Part shown: positions 24,159 to 32,822 of the stretch, in pieces
How positions within the stretch are numbered: the first letter of the stretch is position 1
Layout: each line of letters starts with the position of its first letter
Assembly: GCA_964548225.1 (NCBI GenBank)
Contig: CAZJQP010000023.1
Coordinates: 1 to 57,845, forward strand
From: CALMEH01 sp964548225
GTDB taxonomy: Bacteria > Acidobacteriota > Blastocatellia > Pyrinomonadales > Pyrinomonadaceae
Reading direction: 5' to 3'
Length of the DNA: 57,845 bases
Notes under the pieces: model-generated
Told to the model about the DNA's origin: nothing
The model's database searches: none
Seen by the model: only the letters and a program-made list of their open reading frames with translations
Translations under genes and position numbers: made by a program

Positions 24159-26984
24159 ATGCCCATAGTAGCGAAAGTTCGGATTTACGATTTAGCCAAC
24201 GAGCTAAGACAAGACACGAAGCGAATCATCGAGGATTTGCGGCGCGAGGGCGCAGATGTGTCAGTTCCGTCAAACTCTGTCAATAAAGAACTTGCAGATA
24301 AAATCCGTGAGAAATACGTTCCCAAAACCGCCCCCGCACCGAAAAGATTAATCAAAGTCATTAAAAAGAAAGACGCTGAACCGGACGCGCCTCATATTGA
24401 GCCTGAAATTGTTACACCTCAGCCCGTGGCTGAAACCCCGACGGCAACGGAAACTTCCAAAACACAAATTTCCGAACCGGATGTTAAATTAGAACAACCT
24501 AGACCGGAAACTCCGAAAGTTAAGGTTTTAACAAAGAAATTAGAACTGAAACAGCCTGAACCTGCGGTTGTAGTTGAAGAACAGTCAGTCATAGAACCGA
24601 TTGAAAAATCAGAGGAAATAGGCGAAATCGGTGAAATCGGTGAAATTGGTGAAATTGAAGAACCCAAACCGATTCAAACGGTTGAAGAAAAAATCGAAAC
24701 GGTTAAAGTTCCCGAAACCAAAATCGCACCGCCGAAATCTGTTGATAAAGTTAAAATTTTAACTCCGAAAGTCTTTAAACCGACTGGAACGCAGGTTAAA
24801 CAACTTACTCTAACCAAGGACGCAATCGAAAAAGGAATGAAACCGGGCGAGCGTATGGTCAGCGACACGCCGACTAAAACCGGAAAATTCCATCCCGAAG
24901 AAAAAGCCAAAGCAAAAACCGAACGCCAAAACGAACGAAACAGCCGTCGCGGTGGCGGAGATCGTCGTCCCGAACTTCGCGGAACACAGGGCGAAAGCGC
25001 GAATCCGCAACTTGTTTATACGCCTAACCAACAACGCCGTCCCGAAGGTCGCGGCGGCGGCAAAAAAGGTGGCAAAGGTTTTGTTGATAAAAACGCCAGA
25101 TTTCAAGAAAAAGAATTTAATGTGCCGCGTCCGAAATCTATCGAAGAACGAATTCTCGATCAAGTCGGCGGCGCAAACTCAGGCAATCTGAAAACTGCGC
25201 GTTTAACCGAAGGTGCGACTGTCCGCGATTTTGCCGAAGCCTTGGGTGTTGCACCGCGGGATATTGTTCAACTTCTTGTTAAAAAAGGAATTTTCGCCAC
25301 TCTCAATCAGCCGATTGGCGAAAAAATGGCAAAGGAATTAGGCAAGAATTTTGGTTATGAAGTGAGTTTCGTGGCATTTGAGGAAATGGTCATCGAGCAA
25401 GAATTTGAAGAATTGATTGCTGCCGATGCCGACGATACGGAAGAAGCGCGTCCGCCGGTGATTACCGTTATGGGACACGTTGACCACGGGAAAACTTCAC
25501 TTCTTGATGCGATTCGTCACGCAAATGTTGCTGAGGGCGAAGCCGGCGGAATTACGCAACACATTGGCGCGTATTCAGTTTATGTCGCCAATCCGGACGA
25601 TCCGGGCGAAAAACGGCGTGTTGTGTTTCTTGACACGCCGGGACACGAAGCCTTTACGATGATGCGTGCGCGTGGTGCAAAAGCAACGGATATTGTAATT
25701 TTGGTTGTTGCCGCAGATGACGGTGTGATGCCGCAAACCATCGAAGCGGTTGAACATTCAAAAGCGGCGGGCGTGCCGATTATCGTGGCGATTAATAAAA
25801 TTGATAAGCCGGACGCTAATCCCGATAAGGTAAAACAAGGGTTAGCCGGATTAGGTTTGCAACCGCTCGATTGGGGCGGAGATGTCGAAATGGTGCCTGT
25901 TTCTGCGAAAAAGCAGGAAAATCTCGACACTTTGCTTGAAACCGTTTTGCTTCAAGCCGACATAATGGAGTTAAAAGCAAGTCGGACGCGCCGTGCTTCA
26001 GGTGTTGTTTTGGAAGCGAAATTGGACAAAGGACGTGGTTCGGTGGCGACGGTTTTGGTTCAGCAGGGAACTTTAAAGGTTGGCGATCCTTTTATTGTCG
26101 GGCAAGTTCACGGCAAAGTTCGCGCAATGTTTTCGGACAGAGGCGAAACAGTTACGGAAGCACCGCCGGCAACGCCGGTCGAAGTTCTCGGTTTGCAAGG
26201 CGTTCCGGGAGCGGGCGACGCTTTCCAAGTTGTCGCAAACATTGAACAATCGGTTTCAATTGCCGGACAAAGGCAGATGAAGGCGCGTCAAGCGGCAATG
26301 CTCAAAACGACAAAACGTGGTATCGAATCGCTCGGACAAGCGGAAGTTAAAGAACTTCTCGTGGTTCTCAAAGCGGACGTGCAAGGTTCGGTCGAAGTTC
26401 TTCGTGCCACGCTCGAAAAACTTTCGACTGAAAAAGTCAAAGTGCGTGTTATTCGCGCAGGTGTCGGTGCAATCGCCGAATCTGATGTGCTTCTTGCTTC
26501 AGCAACACAAGCCGATAATACACAAACCGCAGTTGTTATCATCGGTTTCAATGTTCGCCCCGAAGCGCGGGCGGCTGATGTTGCCAAACAAGAAGATGTT
26601 GATATTCGTCTGCATTCAATCATTTACAAGGTCGAAGAAGAAATTAAAGCCGCGATGATTGGAATGCTCGATGCGATTGAAAAAGAAAACATTTTGGGCA
26701 AAGCACAAGTTCAAGAAGTTTTCAAAGTATCGAAAGTCGGTGCGATTGCAGGTTGCCGCGTTACCGACGGCATTATGAAACGTCAGGCAAAAGCGCGTCT
26801 TATCCGCGATGGTGTGGTAATTTGGGAAGGCGATATTTCCTCGCTCAAACGCTTTAAGGAAGACGCAAATGAAGTGCGTCAAGGTTTTGAATGCGGCATC
26901 AGTTTGGTGAATTTCAACGACATCAAGGTTCAAGATGAAATCGAGTGCTTTGTTATCGAAAAGATTGCGGCGACAGAACTTTAA
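24159..26984 (+). CDS. infB: Translation initiation factor IF-2
   Basis: 941 residues. The N-terminal IF2_N module (KVRIYDLANELRQDTKRII) is followed by a long charged, Pro/Glu-rich linker with a short GEI tandem near residues 153-163 and an Arg/Gly-rich stretch (RRGGGDRRPE). A second IF2_N unit (TVRDFAEALGVAPRDIVQLL) precedes the GTPase: G1 GHVDHGKTSLL, G3 DTPGHEAF, G4 NKID. Domains II, III and the fMet-tRNA-binding C terminus are complete. The ATG at 24159 (MPIVAKVRIY) gives the expected N terminus. It follows nusA by 60 bp. Confidence 0.97.
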   Translation: MPIVAKVRIYDLANELRQDTKRIIEDLRREGADVSVPSNSVNKELADKIREKYVPKTAPAPKRLIKVIKKKDAEPDAPHIEPEIVTPQPVAETPTATETSKTQISEPDVKLEQPRPETPKVKVLTKKLELKQPEPAVVVEEQSVIEPIEKSEEIGEIGEIGEIGEIEEPKPIQTVEEKIETVKVPETKIAPPKSVDKVKILTPKVFKPTGTQVKQLTLTKDAIEKGMKPGERMVSDTPTKTGKFHPEEKAKAKTERQNERNSRRGGGDRRPELRGTQGESANPQLVYTPNQQRRPEGRGGGKKGGKGFVDKNARFQEKEFNVPRPKSIEERILDQVGGANSGNLKTARLTEGATVRDFAEALGVAPRDIVQLLVKKGIFATLNQPIGEKMAKELGKNFGYEVSFVAFEEMVIEQEFEELIAADADDTEEARPPVITVMGHVDHGKTSLLDAIRHANVAEGEAGGITQHIGAYSVYVANPDDPGEKRRVVFLDTPGHEAFTMMRARGAKATDIVILVVAADDGVMPQTIEAVEHSKAAGVPIIVAINKIDKPDANPDKVKQGLAGLGLQPLDWGGDVEMVPVSAKKQENLDTLLETVLLQADIMELKASRTRRASGVVLEAKLDKGRGSVATVLVQQGTLKVGDPFIVGQVHGKVRAMFSDRGETVTEAPPATPVEVLGLQGVPGAGDAFQVVANIEQSVSIAGQRQMKARQAAMLKTTKRGIESLGQAEVKELLVVLKADVQGSVEVLRATLEKLSTEKVKVRVIRAGVGAIAESDVLLASATQADNTQTAVVIIGFNVRPEARAADVAKQEDVDIRLHSIIYKVEEEIKAAMIGMLDAIEKENILGKAQVQEVFKVSKVGAIAGCRVTDGIMKRQAKARLIRDGVVIWEGDISSLKRFKEDANEVRQGFECGISLVNFNDIKVQDEIECFVIEKIAATEL

Positions 26985-27003
26985 ATAGTGGAAAACGAAT
27001 AAC

Positions 27004-27058
27004 GAAAAGTGAAAAATTATTGTTTTCACTTTTCACTTTTAGCTTTTCACTTTTCACT
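27004..27058. repeat. GTGAAAA/TTTTCAC palindrome before rbfA
   Basis: CGAAAAGTGAAAA on the left is complementary to the tandem TTTTCACTTTTCACT on the right. It ends 4 bp before the rbfA ATG, which has no Shine-Dalgarno sequence. Confidence 0.7.
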
Positions 27059-27062
27059 ATAA

Positions 27063-27422
27063 ATGAGAAGACCTGAAAGATTAGCGCAAAGTTTGCGCGA
27101 AGAAATAACTGAAATTGTCGGGTATGAACTCGAAGACCCGAATTTGCAAGGTATAACGGTTACAGACGTAATTGTTTCGGAAAATTCACGCGAAGCAAAG
27201 GTTTTTGTCATTGTGGAAGGTGATGAAAATTTGATAAAAACTTCGCTTCGAGCTTTGCAGCATGCGGCTTCCTACATACGACAGCAAGTTGCATTTAATT
27301 TGAATTTGAATCACGCGCCGCATCTTAATTTCGTGCGCGATACGGTTGAAGAAAACGCCGTCAGGGTTGAAGCACTTTTGAGTGATTTGACTGAAAAAGA
27401 GAAATTTGAAGAAAGGAGTTAA
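27063..27422 (+). CDS. rbfA: 30S ribosome-binding factor RbfA
   Basis: 119 residues with the single KH-like RbfA fold. Family features: MRRPERLAQSLREEITEIV at the start, VTVTDV-like GITVTDVIVSENSREAKVFV near residues 39-58, and HAPHLNFVRDTVEENAVRVEALL at the C terminus. It matures the 30S subunit and helps growth in the cold. It lies in the rimP-nusA-infB-rbfA operon, 78 bp after infB, the gap being filled by a simple-sequence repeat. Confidence 0.95.
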   Translation: MRRPERLAQSLREEITEIVGYELEDPNLQGITVTDVIVSENSREAKVFVIVEGDENLIKTSLRALQHAASYIRQQVAFNLNLNHAPHLNFVRDTVEENAVRVEALLSDLTEKEKFEERS

Positions 27423-27500
27423 TTGTCCGTTGTTCGTTGTCCGTTGTCCGTTGTTTTTCATTCAACTGACCACTGACCACTGACCACTGACCACTGACCA
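27423..27500. repeat. 7-bp tandem repeats between rbfA and nrnA
   Basis: Two successive heptamer tandems: ttgtccg-type (about 27423-27455) and actgacc-type (about 27465-27500). Unlike the other sites, the two arrays are not reverse complements. The second ends 4 bp before the GTG start of nrnA, leaving no Shine-Dalgarno sequence. Confidence 0.85.
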
Positions 27501-27503
27501 AAA

Positions 27504-28505
27504 GTGTTAAGTCAAGTAGTTGAGTTAATTGAAAATAATCGTAATTTTGCCATCACGACGCACGTCAGACCGGACGGCGACGGAGTTGGCTCATCTTTAG
27601 GTTTATGCTGGCTTTTACGTTCACTAGGCAAACAGGCGGAAGTTATTTTGCGCGATGAAATTCCGATAGCTTACAGTGAACTTCCCGGAGCAGATGAAAT
27701 TCGCACCGTTGCGGAAATTGACCGCGAATATGATGCAATTTTCGTTATCGAATGTTCCGATATAGATCGTCCGGGCATAAAAAAACTTGAAAACCAATTC
27801 ACGGTCAACATTGACCACCACGCTACAAGCGAACATTTCGGCACAGTAAATTGGATTGACGCGACAGCTTCAGCAGTCGGCGAAATGATTTATAATTTGT
27901 GCAAAGCCATCGGCGGACGAATCTCAAAGGAAATTGCGGAATGTGTTTATATGGCTTTGGTAACAGACACAGGTTCGTTTCACTTTCCGAACACCACCGA
28001 CAGAACCCTAAAAGTAGCTTCAGAACTCGTTAAAGTCGGGGTTAAGCCCGCTCAAATTTCTGAAGCGGTTTATAACAGTTATCCGTGGTCGCGCATAGAA
28101 TTGATGCGGCAGGTTCTCGATACGGTAAAGCGAAACGCGAAAGGAAATATCGCTTCGATGCGGCAAACAATCGCCATGAAAGAGATTGCCCGTGCCGTCG
28201 AAGGCGATAACAACGGGTTTGTAAATATTCCGCTTGCCGCCCGTGAAGTCGAAGCCGTGCTTTATATGCGAGAAACTGCACCAAAAACATATCGTTGCAG
28301 TTTGCGTTCAAAAGGAAACATCAATGTCGCCCGCGTTGCCGAAAAATTTGGCGGCGGCGGACACAAAAACGCCGCCGGATGTCGGGTTGAAGGCGATTGG
28401 AATACACTTGAGACCGCGATTTTGGATGAATTAGCCAAAGCCGTCGAATGTGCGGAAAACGGCGTAGTCGGACGGATTGAAGAACTTGAATTAAGTCTTG
28501 CTTAG
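27504..28505 (+). CDS. nrnA: DHH/DHHA1 phosphoesterase, NrnA-like oligoribonuclease/pAp phosphatase
   Basis: 333 residues from a GTG start. DHH-family metal motifs: ITTHVRPDGDGVGSS (about residues 16-30), IECSD near 83, NIDHHATS near 105, TDTGSFH near 160. The DHHA1 C terminus has GGGGHKNAAGC. NrnA enzymes degrade nanoRNA or cyclic-di-nucleotide intermediates and hydrolyse pAp. Its position after rbfA is the common arrangement in many phyla. The alternative activity, c-di-AMP/pApA hydrolysis, cannot be separated by sequence. Confidence 0.9.
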   Translation: MLSQVVELIENNRNFAITTHVRPDGDGVGSSLGLCWLLRSLGKQAEVILRDEIPIAYSELPGADEIRTVAEIDREYDAIFVIECSDIDRPGIKKLENQFTVNIDHHATSEHFGTVNWIDATASAVGEMIYNLCKAIGGRISKEIAECVYMALVTDTGSFHFPNTTDRTLKVASELVKVGVKPAQISEAVYNSYPWSRIELMRQVLDTVKRNAKGNIASMRQTIAMKEIARAVEGDNNGFVNIPLAAREVEAVLYMRETAPKTYRCSLRSKGNINVARVAEKFGGGGHKNAAGCRVEGDWNTLETAILDELAKAVECAENGVVGRIEELELSLA

Positions 28506-28509
28506 ACTG

Positions 28510-28590
28510 AGAAAGGGAGAAAAGGAGAAGAGGAGAAGAGGAGAAATTCCTAAATCTCCCTTTCTCCTCTTCTCCCTTTCTCCCCTTCTC
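28510..28590. repeat. GGAGAAG/CTTCTCC palindrome before cobO
   Basis: A purine left arm (28511-28545, words gggaga, ggagaag) is mirrored by a pyrimidine right arm (28555-28590, words ctccctttctc, ctcttctc). The right arm ends 5 bp before the cobO ATG. The same words occur at 54686-54765. Confidence 0.85.
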
Positions 28591-28595
28591 ATTTT

Positions 28596-29177
28596 ATGGC
28601 AGAAAAAAAAGAAAAACGCTACAAATGGCGGCGCGAAGGTTACAAGGAAAACACGAAAGGTTTGCTGATGGTCAACACGGGCAACGGCAAAGGCAAAACG
28701 ACTTGCGCGTTGGGACTGTTAATGCGTGCGGCGGGGCGCGGAATGAAATGTGTTTTGATTCAGTTTATGAAATCGAAAACCGACCGCTACGGCGAACACG
28801 AATCTGCTGATTTGCTCGGCATCGAAGTTCATACAATGGGCGACGGATTTACTTGGGACACAAACAATCCTGAACAAGACATCAAAACCAGCGAGGAAAC
28901 ATGGGCATTATGCGTCGAAAAAATGCGAAGCGAAGAATATGATTTGCTCGTTTTCGATGAACTCGTTTATGTTCTTGATTATAAATTTCTGGATTTACAA
29001 AAAGTTCTCGATGAAATAAAAGCCGTGCGCGAAAAACAGCCGCATCTGCACATTGTTCTCACAGGCAGGAATGCGCCTGCCGAATTGATTGAAATGGCGG
29101 ATTTAGTTACGGAAATGAAAGAAATCAAACATCCGTTTAACGTCGGAATTTACGCGCAACAGGGCATTGAATTTTAA
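28596..29177 (+). CDS. cobO: Cob(I)yrinic acid a,c-diamide adenosyltransferase
   Basis: 193 residues, CobO/CobA/BtuR family, which adds the 5'-deoxyadenosyl group to reduced corrinoids to make adenosylcobalamin. The P-loop-like GNGKGKTTCALGLLMRAAGR is at about residues 28-47, IQFMKS follows, and FDELVYVLDY near 110-120 and LTGRNAPAELIEMADLVTEM near 152-171 are the later family motifs. There is no other cobalamin gene nearby, so it may serve corrinoid salvage. No B12 riboswitch is seen upstream; the leader is a simple-sequence palindrome. Confidence 0.92.
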   Translation: MAEKKEKRYKWRREGYKENTKGLLMVNTGNGKGKTTCALGLLMRAAGRGMKCVLIQFMKSKTDRYGEHESADLLGIEVHTMGDGFTWDTNNPEQDIKTSEETWALCVEKMRSEEYDLLVFDELVYVLDYKFLDLQKVLDEIKAVREKQPHLHIVLTGRNAPAELIEMADLVTEMKEIKHPFNVGIYAQQGIEF

Positions 29178-29201
29178 TTCAAAGCAAAGATTGAAACTTT
29201 G

Positions 29202-29882
29202 ATGAAAATTTTATTAGTTGAAGATGAGGCAGGTTTGATTTTGACGTTGACCGACCGTTTAACGGCGGAAGGTTTTGATGTAAAATCAGCGGCGGACGGC
29301 GAAAGCGGACTGAATATGGCTTTGTCGGAAAACTTCGATTTGATAATTTTGGACGTTATGCTGCCGAAAAAGAACGGCTACGATGTTTGCCGTGATTTGC
29401 GTCAGAAATCAGTAAATACGCCTGTCTTGATGCTCACGGCGAAAGGCGAAATTCTCGATAAAGTTCTCGGTCTGAAACTCGGTGCGGACGATTATTTAAC
29501 CAAACCTTTTGAAGTTATTGAATTACTTGCCCGCATCGAAGCCTTGCACAGACGGTCATTGAATATCGGTCAAAATTCGCCTGACTCATTTCATTTCGGC
29601 GATGTTTCGATTGATTTCAAACGGGCTGAAATTATTAAAAACAACCATCCAATCGAACTTTCAGCGATGGAGTTCAAACTTTTACAATTCCTTATAGAAA
29701 ATCGCGGCGCAGTTCTCTCACGGGACACACTTCTGGACGAAGTTTGGGGTTATGACGCGATGCCTTCAACCAGAACCGTTGATGTTCACATTGCTTGGCT
29801 TAGACAAAAACTCGAAGAAAACCCAAAATACCCGCAATTTATTCAAACCGTTCACGGACTCGGTTATAAATTTAATGCCTGA
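29202..29882 (+). CDS. OmpR-family response regulator
   Basis: About 226 residues. The receiver domain has acidic residues EDE at positions 8-10, phospho-acceptor Asp51 (LIILDVMLP), Thr in LTAKG near 80 and Lys in TKPFE near 101. The C-terminal winged helix (about 125-226) has LSAMEFKLLQFLIENRG and the recognition part TRTVDVHIAWLRQKLE. The frame opens with TTG at 29199, but the ATG at 29202 is the better start. No histidine kinase lies next to it, so it is an orphan regulator here; the target genes are unknown. Confidence 0.92.
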   Translation: MKILLVEDEAGLILTLTDRLTAEGFDVKSAADGESGLNMALSENFDLIILDVMLPKKNGYDVCRDLRQKSVNTPVLMLTAKGEILDKVLGLKLGADDYLTKPFEVIELLARIEALHRRSLNIGQNSPDSFHFGDVSIDFKRAEIIKNNHPIELSAMEFKLLQFLIENRGAVLSRDTLLDEVWGYDAMPSTRTVDVHIAWLRQKLEENPKYPQFIQTVHGLGYKFNA

Positions 29883-29941
29883 TTGCTACTTGAAAAGCAT
29901 TATCTTGAATAAGTCCCGCATTTATTGAGCTTTGCCCCCAA

Positions 29942-30256
29942 AACTCTGATGAAAGTCCGCTGTCCTTTGATGAAAGTCCGCCGAACTCTGATGAAAGTCC
30001 GCCGAACTTTGATGAAAGTCCGCTGAACTCTTGTGAAAGTCCGCCGTCCCTTCGTGAAAGTCCGGCTGACTTTTGCCAAAGTCAGCGGACACTTGCGAAA
30101 GGACAGCGAACTCTTGCCAAAGTCCGGCGGACTCTTGCGAAAGGACAGCGGACTTTCATCAAAGGACAGCGGACTTTCAGCAAAGTTTGGCGACCAATCG
30201 GCATTGTCAGTAGTTCCGACAGCAAAGTTTGATGACCAATCAACAAAGTTTGGCGG
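29942..30256. repeat. Degenerate 21-bp tandem array
   Basis: About fifteen units of exactly 21 bp, around a core such as GATGAAAGTCCGCCGAACT. Over the array the core shifts from GAAAGTCCGC on the left to its reverse complement GCGGACTTTC on the right, so the array is itself a large imperfect palindrome. Because 21 bp is seven codons, frames on both strands stay open and give heptad-repeat peptides; I do not regard these as genes. It fills most of the gap after the response regulator. Confidence 0.9.
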
Positions 30257-30302
30257 ACTATTTATGATGCTTCGAGTATTTATTAGCAATTAATGTGGTC
30301 GG

Positions 30303-30460
30303 ATACAGATAAATAAAGGTCATAACTTCTAAAATAATTGATAATTGATAATGAATAATTAATAATGTGCCGTATCTTGACGCGGCAATTATCAAATTCC
30401 AATTCGCAATTCTCAATTATTCCAGGGGTTTTAGTGAAAAGTAATGTTGTCTATAATTTA
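30303..30460. repeat. Dispersed palindromic repeat, copy A
   Basis: Begins with cagataaataaagg, followed by CTAAAATAATTGATAATTGA and a right part (ggttttagtgaaaagtaat, then ttgtctata). The same order of blocks recurs at 50828-50960, so this is a dispersed element, not chance low complexity. The internal palindrome is more decayed here than in copy B. Confidence 0.75.
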
Positions 30461-30584
30461 TCTGACAAATTGAATCTTTATTTTCTTCTGATTCGCATTA
30501 TTAAAGCAAAATGTGATATATTGAAGTCATACGGACAAGTGGTGGTCTTTGGACTCGATAAAAAAATAATATAGGAGAAAGATA

Positions 30585-30947
30585 ATGAAATTAAAATTAG
30601 GTTCTTTTTTATTAGCGGCGGTGATGGTTTTGACAAGTTTGACGGCGGGTGCATCTGCCGGAGAAGTTGCAAACAATCGGATTGGTGCGGCAGATTATAA
30701 CATTACGAGTGCGGGTTATCTTTTACTTTCAAATGAAAATAATTTTGGATGGTGCACGGTTGTTTTGGACAATCCACGCAGCAATTTAAATGTGCGTTCG
30801 GCTGACGGTCGCGTCATCGGCAAATTAAAGCACGGGGCTTCGGTTTATGTTGACACTTACGATGGCGGATTTTCGCGTGTCAGCGTTAAACGGCGCGGCA
30901 GATTGGTAACACTCGGATGGGTTGCAAGCGAATATTTGTCTTGCTAA
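30585..30947 (+). CDS. Secreted small SH3b-like protein
   Basis: 120 residues. A signal peptide (MKLKLGSFLLAAVMVLTSLTAGASAG) is followed by about 95 residues with a bacterial SH3 pattern: LNVRSADGRVIGKLKHGASVYVDTY and GWVASEYL at the C terminus. SH3b domains usually bind peptidoglycan or cell-surface ligands. Cys57 and the final Cys120 could form a disulphide in the periplasm. AGGAGA lies 7 bp before the ATG. A strong terminator follows, so it is monocistronic. Ligand unknown. Confidence 0.8.
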   Translation: MKLKLGSFLLAAVMVLTSLTAGASAGEVANNRIGAADYNITSAGYLLLSNENNFGWCTVVLDNPRSNLNVRSADGRVIGKLKHGASVYVDTYDGGFSRVSVKRRGRLVTLGWVASEYLSC

Positions 30948-30965
30948 ACAATACGGGCAAGTTGG

Positions 30966-31014
30966 AAAAAAAGAAAGGTAAAACTGCAAGATTTGTTTTA
31001 CCTTTCTTTTTTTT
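30966..31014 (+). terminator. Intrinsic terminator after the SH3b gene
   Basis: AAAGAAAGGTAAAA (about 30969-30983) pairs perfectly with TTTTACCTTTCTTT (about 30995-31010), ending in an eight-base T run. It lies 19 bp after the stop. Confidence 0.9.
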
Positions 31015-31173
31015 GAAAAACAGTAACGCAACCGTAAGGAATCGAGTCCGTCGTCCCCTTTTTGCAATTTCGGTAGCTTTTGCGTTTCTGTCTTGGATTT
31101 TAGAGTAATTTGTCAGCATAATTATCTGAAAATTTATAGTCATCTTCGCTTTTCTCTTTTCCATCTGAATCGT

Positions 31174-31179
31174 TATAAT
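31174..31179 (+). promoter_or_regulatory. -10 box just upstream of rpoN
   Basis: A perfect TATAAT ends 16 bp before the rpoN ATG. If used, the mRNA would have a 5' leader of about 10 nt. The -35 region (around 31151) is poor. Confidence 0.45.
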
Positions 31180-31195
31180 AAAGACAGAAAAAAGT

Positions 31196-32758
31196 ATGTC
31201 ATCTTTAAGACTCCAAACTTCGCTCAAACAACAAATGGTTCTGACTCCGCAATTGCGGCAGAGAATTGAGATGTTGCAGATGACATCTGTTGAACTCAGC
31301 GAACTCATACAAGAAGAAATGCTTTCGAATCCGGTTTTGGAGGAAGTCCAATCGGACGAAGAATTGCAAGAAATCTCCGAAAAAATTCTCGACCAAAATG
31401 CCGAAGGCTACGAAGAAATTTCCTCAAACGGACAAATCAAAGAAGATTTTGATTATACTTCCGGCATTGAAAATCAAACCGTTGATTTTGCGGCAGAAAT
31501 TCCGGTCGAAAATAATTTGAACGGCGAGGCAGATTTTGAACCCGATGAATACGCCGAATCTCCGCACGATGCGTTTGAAGAAATTGACTACGGCAAGGAG
31601 TTTCAAGAATATCTCGATCCCGGATACAAGACGCAAGAGTTTGAGTATAAAGAAGATGCTCCGACATTTGAGCAGTTTCTTTCGGCTTCCGAATCTTTGT
31701 CTGATCATCTTGAATGGCAACTTCATCTATTACAAATCTCCGAAAAATTAGAAGATATTGCAGTGGCAATAATCGGAAATCTTGACAAAGACGGGCGTTT
31801 GAACGCGACAAATGAAGAAATTGCCGAAATGTGCAATTGTTCTGAGGAAGATGTCGAACGCGCCAGACAAATCGTGATGCGGCTCGAACCTGTTGGTTGC
31901 GCGGTGCGTGATGTGCGCGAATGTTTGCTCGTTCAGCTTGAAGCCGACGGAAAAGGCGAAAGTTTGGCGGCGGAACTCGTCGCAAATCATCTGGAAGATT
32001 TGCAACCGCACCGGTTACAGCATTTGTCGAAAGATACAGGCAAAGATATTCATCTCCTTAACGAGGAAATCAACAAAATCCGGTGTTTAGACCCGTATCC
32101 GGGCAGGCGTTATTCATCGGATGAGCCGATTTATGTTTCACCGGAAGTTTATATCGAAAAGGTTGAAGACGATTATGTTGTTTATTTTGTTGATGATGGA
32201 AGTCCGCGTTTGCGAATCTCACAAACTTATCAACAACTCTTAGGACAAAACGACACAAGCAAGGAAACAAAGGATTTTATTAAGGACAAAGTGCGCTCGG
32301 CGGTTGATTTGCTGAGAAATATCGAACATCGGCGGCAAACGATTTATCGTGTGGTCGAATGTATTGTCCAACGTCAACGCGAATTTTTGGATAAAGGTGT
32401 TTCATTTATCAAACCGATGATGCTCAAAGATATTGCCGAGGACATTGGAATGCATCTTTCAACAATTTCGCGGGTTGTCAACCGCAAATACGCACACACG
32501 CCACAAGGCGTTATCGAACTTCGCAGATTTTTTAGCGAAGGAATGCTGAATGAAGACGGCGAAGAGGTTTCAACGCGCATTCTGAAACTCAGAATCAAAA
32601 AAATGATTGAAGAAGAAGACACGAAGAAACCTTTAACGGACGATCAAATAGCAAAAATTTTAATTAAGGAAGGCGTAAAACTTTCACGCCGCACAGTAGC
32701 AAAATACCGCGACCAAATGCAAATTGCTGGCTCGCGGGAAAGAAAAACGGTGATTTAG
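31196..32758 (+). CDS. rpoN: RNA polymerase sigma-54 factor
   Basis: 520 residues. Region I starts with LRLQTSLKQQMVLTPQLRQRIEMLQM, which binds activators. An acidic region II is prominent (about residues 45-150). The core-binding domain and helix-turn-helix (LKDIAEDIGMHLSTISRVVNRKY) follow, and the RpoN box SRRTVAKYRDQM is at the C terminus. It reads -24/-12 promoters with enhancer-binding ATPases. It heads the rpoN-hpf-hprK-rapZ cluster. Confidence 0.95.
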   Translation: MSSLRLQTSLKQQMVLTPQLRQRIEMLQMTSVELSELIQEEMLSNPVLEEVQSDEELQEISEKILDQNAEGYEEISSNGQIKEDFDYTSGIENQTVDFAAEIPVENNLNGEADFEPDEYAESPHDAFEEIDYGKEFQEYLDPGYKTQEFEYKEDAPTFEQFLSASESLSDHLEWQLHLLQISEKLEDIAVAIIGNLDKDGRLNATNEEIAEMCNCSEEDVERARQIVMRLEPVGCAVRDVRECLLVQLEADGKGESLAAELVANHLEDLQPHRLQHLSKDTGKDIHLLNEEINKIRCLDPYPGRRYSSDEPIYVSPEVYIEKVEDDYVVYFVDDGSPRLRISQTYQQLLGQNDTSKETKDFIKDKVRSAVDLLRNIEHRRQTIYRVVECIVQRQREFLDKGVSFIKPMMLKDIAEDIGMHLSTISRVVNRKYAHTPQGVIELRRFFSEGMLNEDGEEVSTRILKLRIKKMIEEEDTKKPLTDDQIAKILIKEGVKLSRRTVAKYRDQMQIAGSRERKTVI

Positions 32759-32822
32759 TTAGTTGTTCGTTGCTCAATTTTTATTTGAAATTAACAACTT
32801 TCAACTAACCGCAAATAAAACT

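Noticed and set aside
24098..24286. Small frame overlapping the nusA end and infB start
   Set aside because: Runs out of frame through the start of infB and has no independent support.
27423..27500. Possible CRISPR-like array
   Set aside because: The 7-bp units are adjacent without spacers and no cas genes are near; it is a simple tandem repeat.
28505..28596. Possible B12 riboswitch before cobO
   Set aside because: The gap is fully occupied by a purine/pyrimidine palindrome and has none of the conserved B12-box sequence.
29900..30289. Open frames on both strands with heptad-repeat peptides
   Set aside because: They come from the 21-bp tandem array, in which several frames stay open; no signal of a real protein, and no convincing start.
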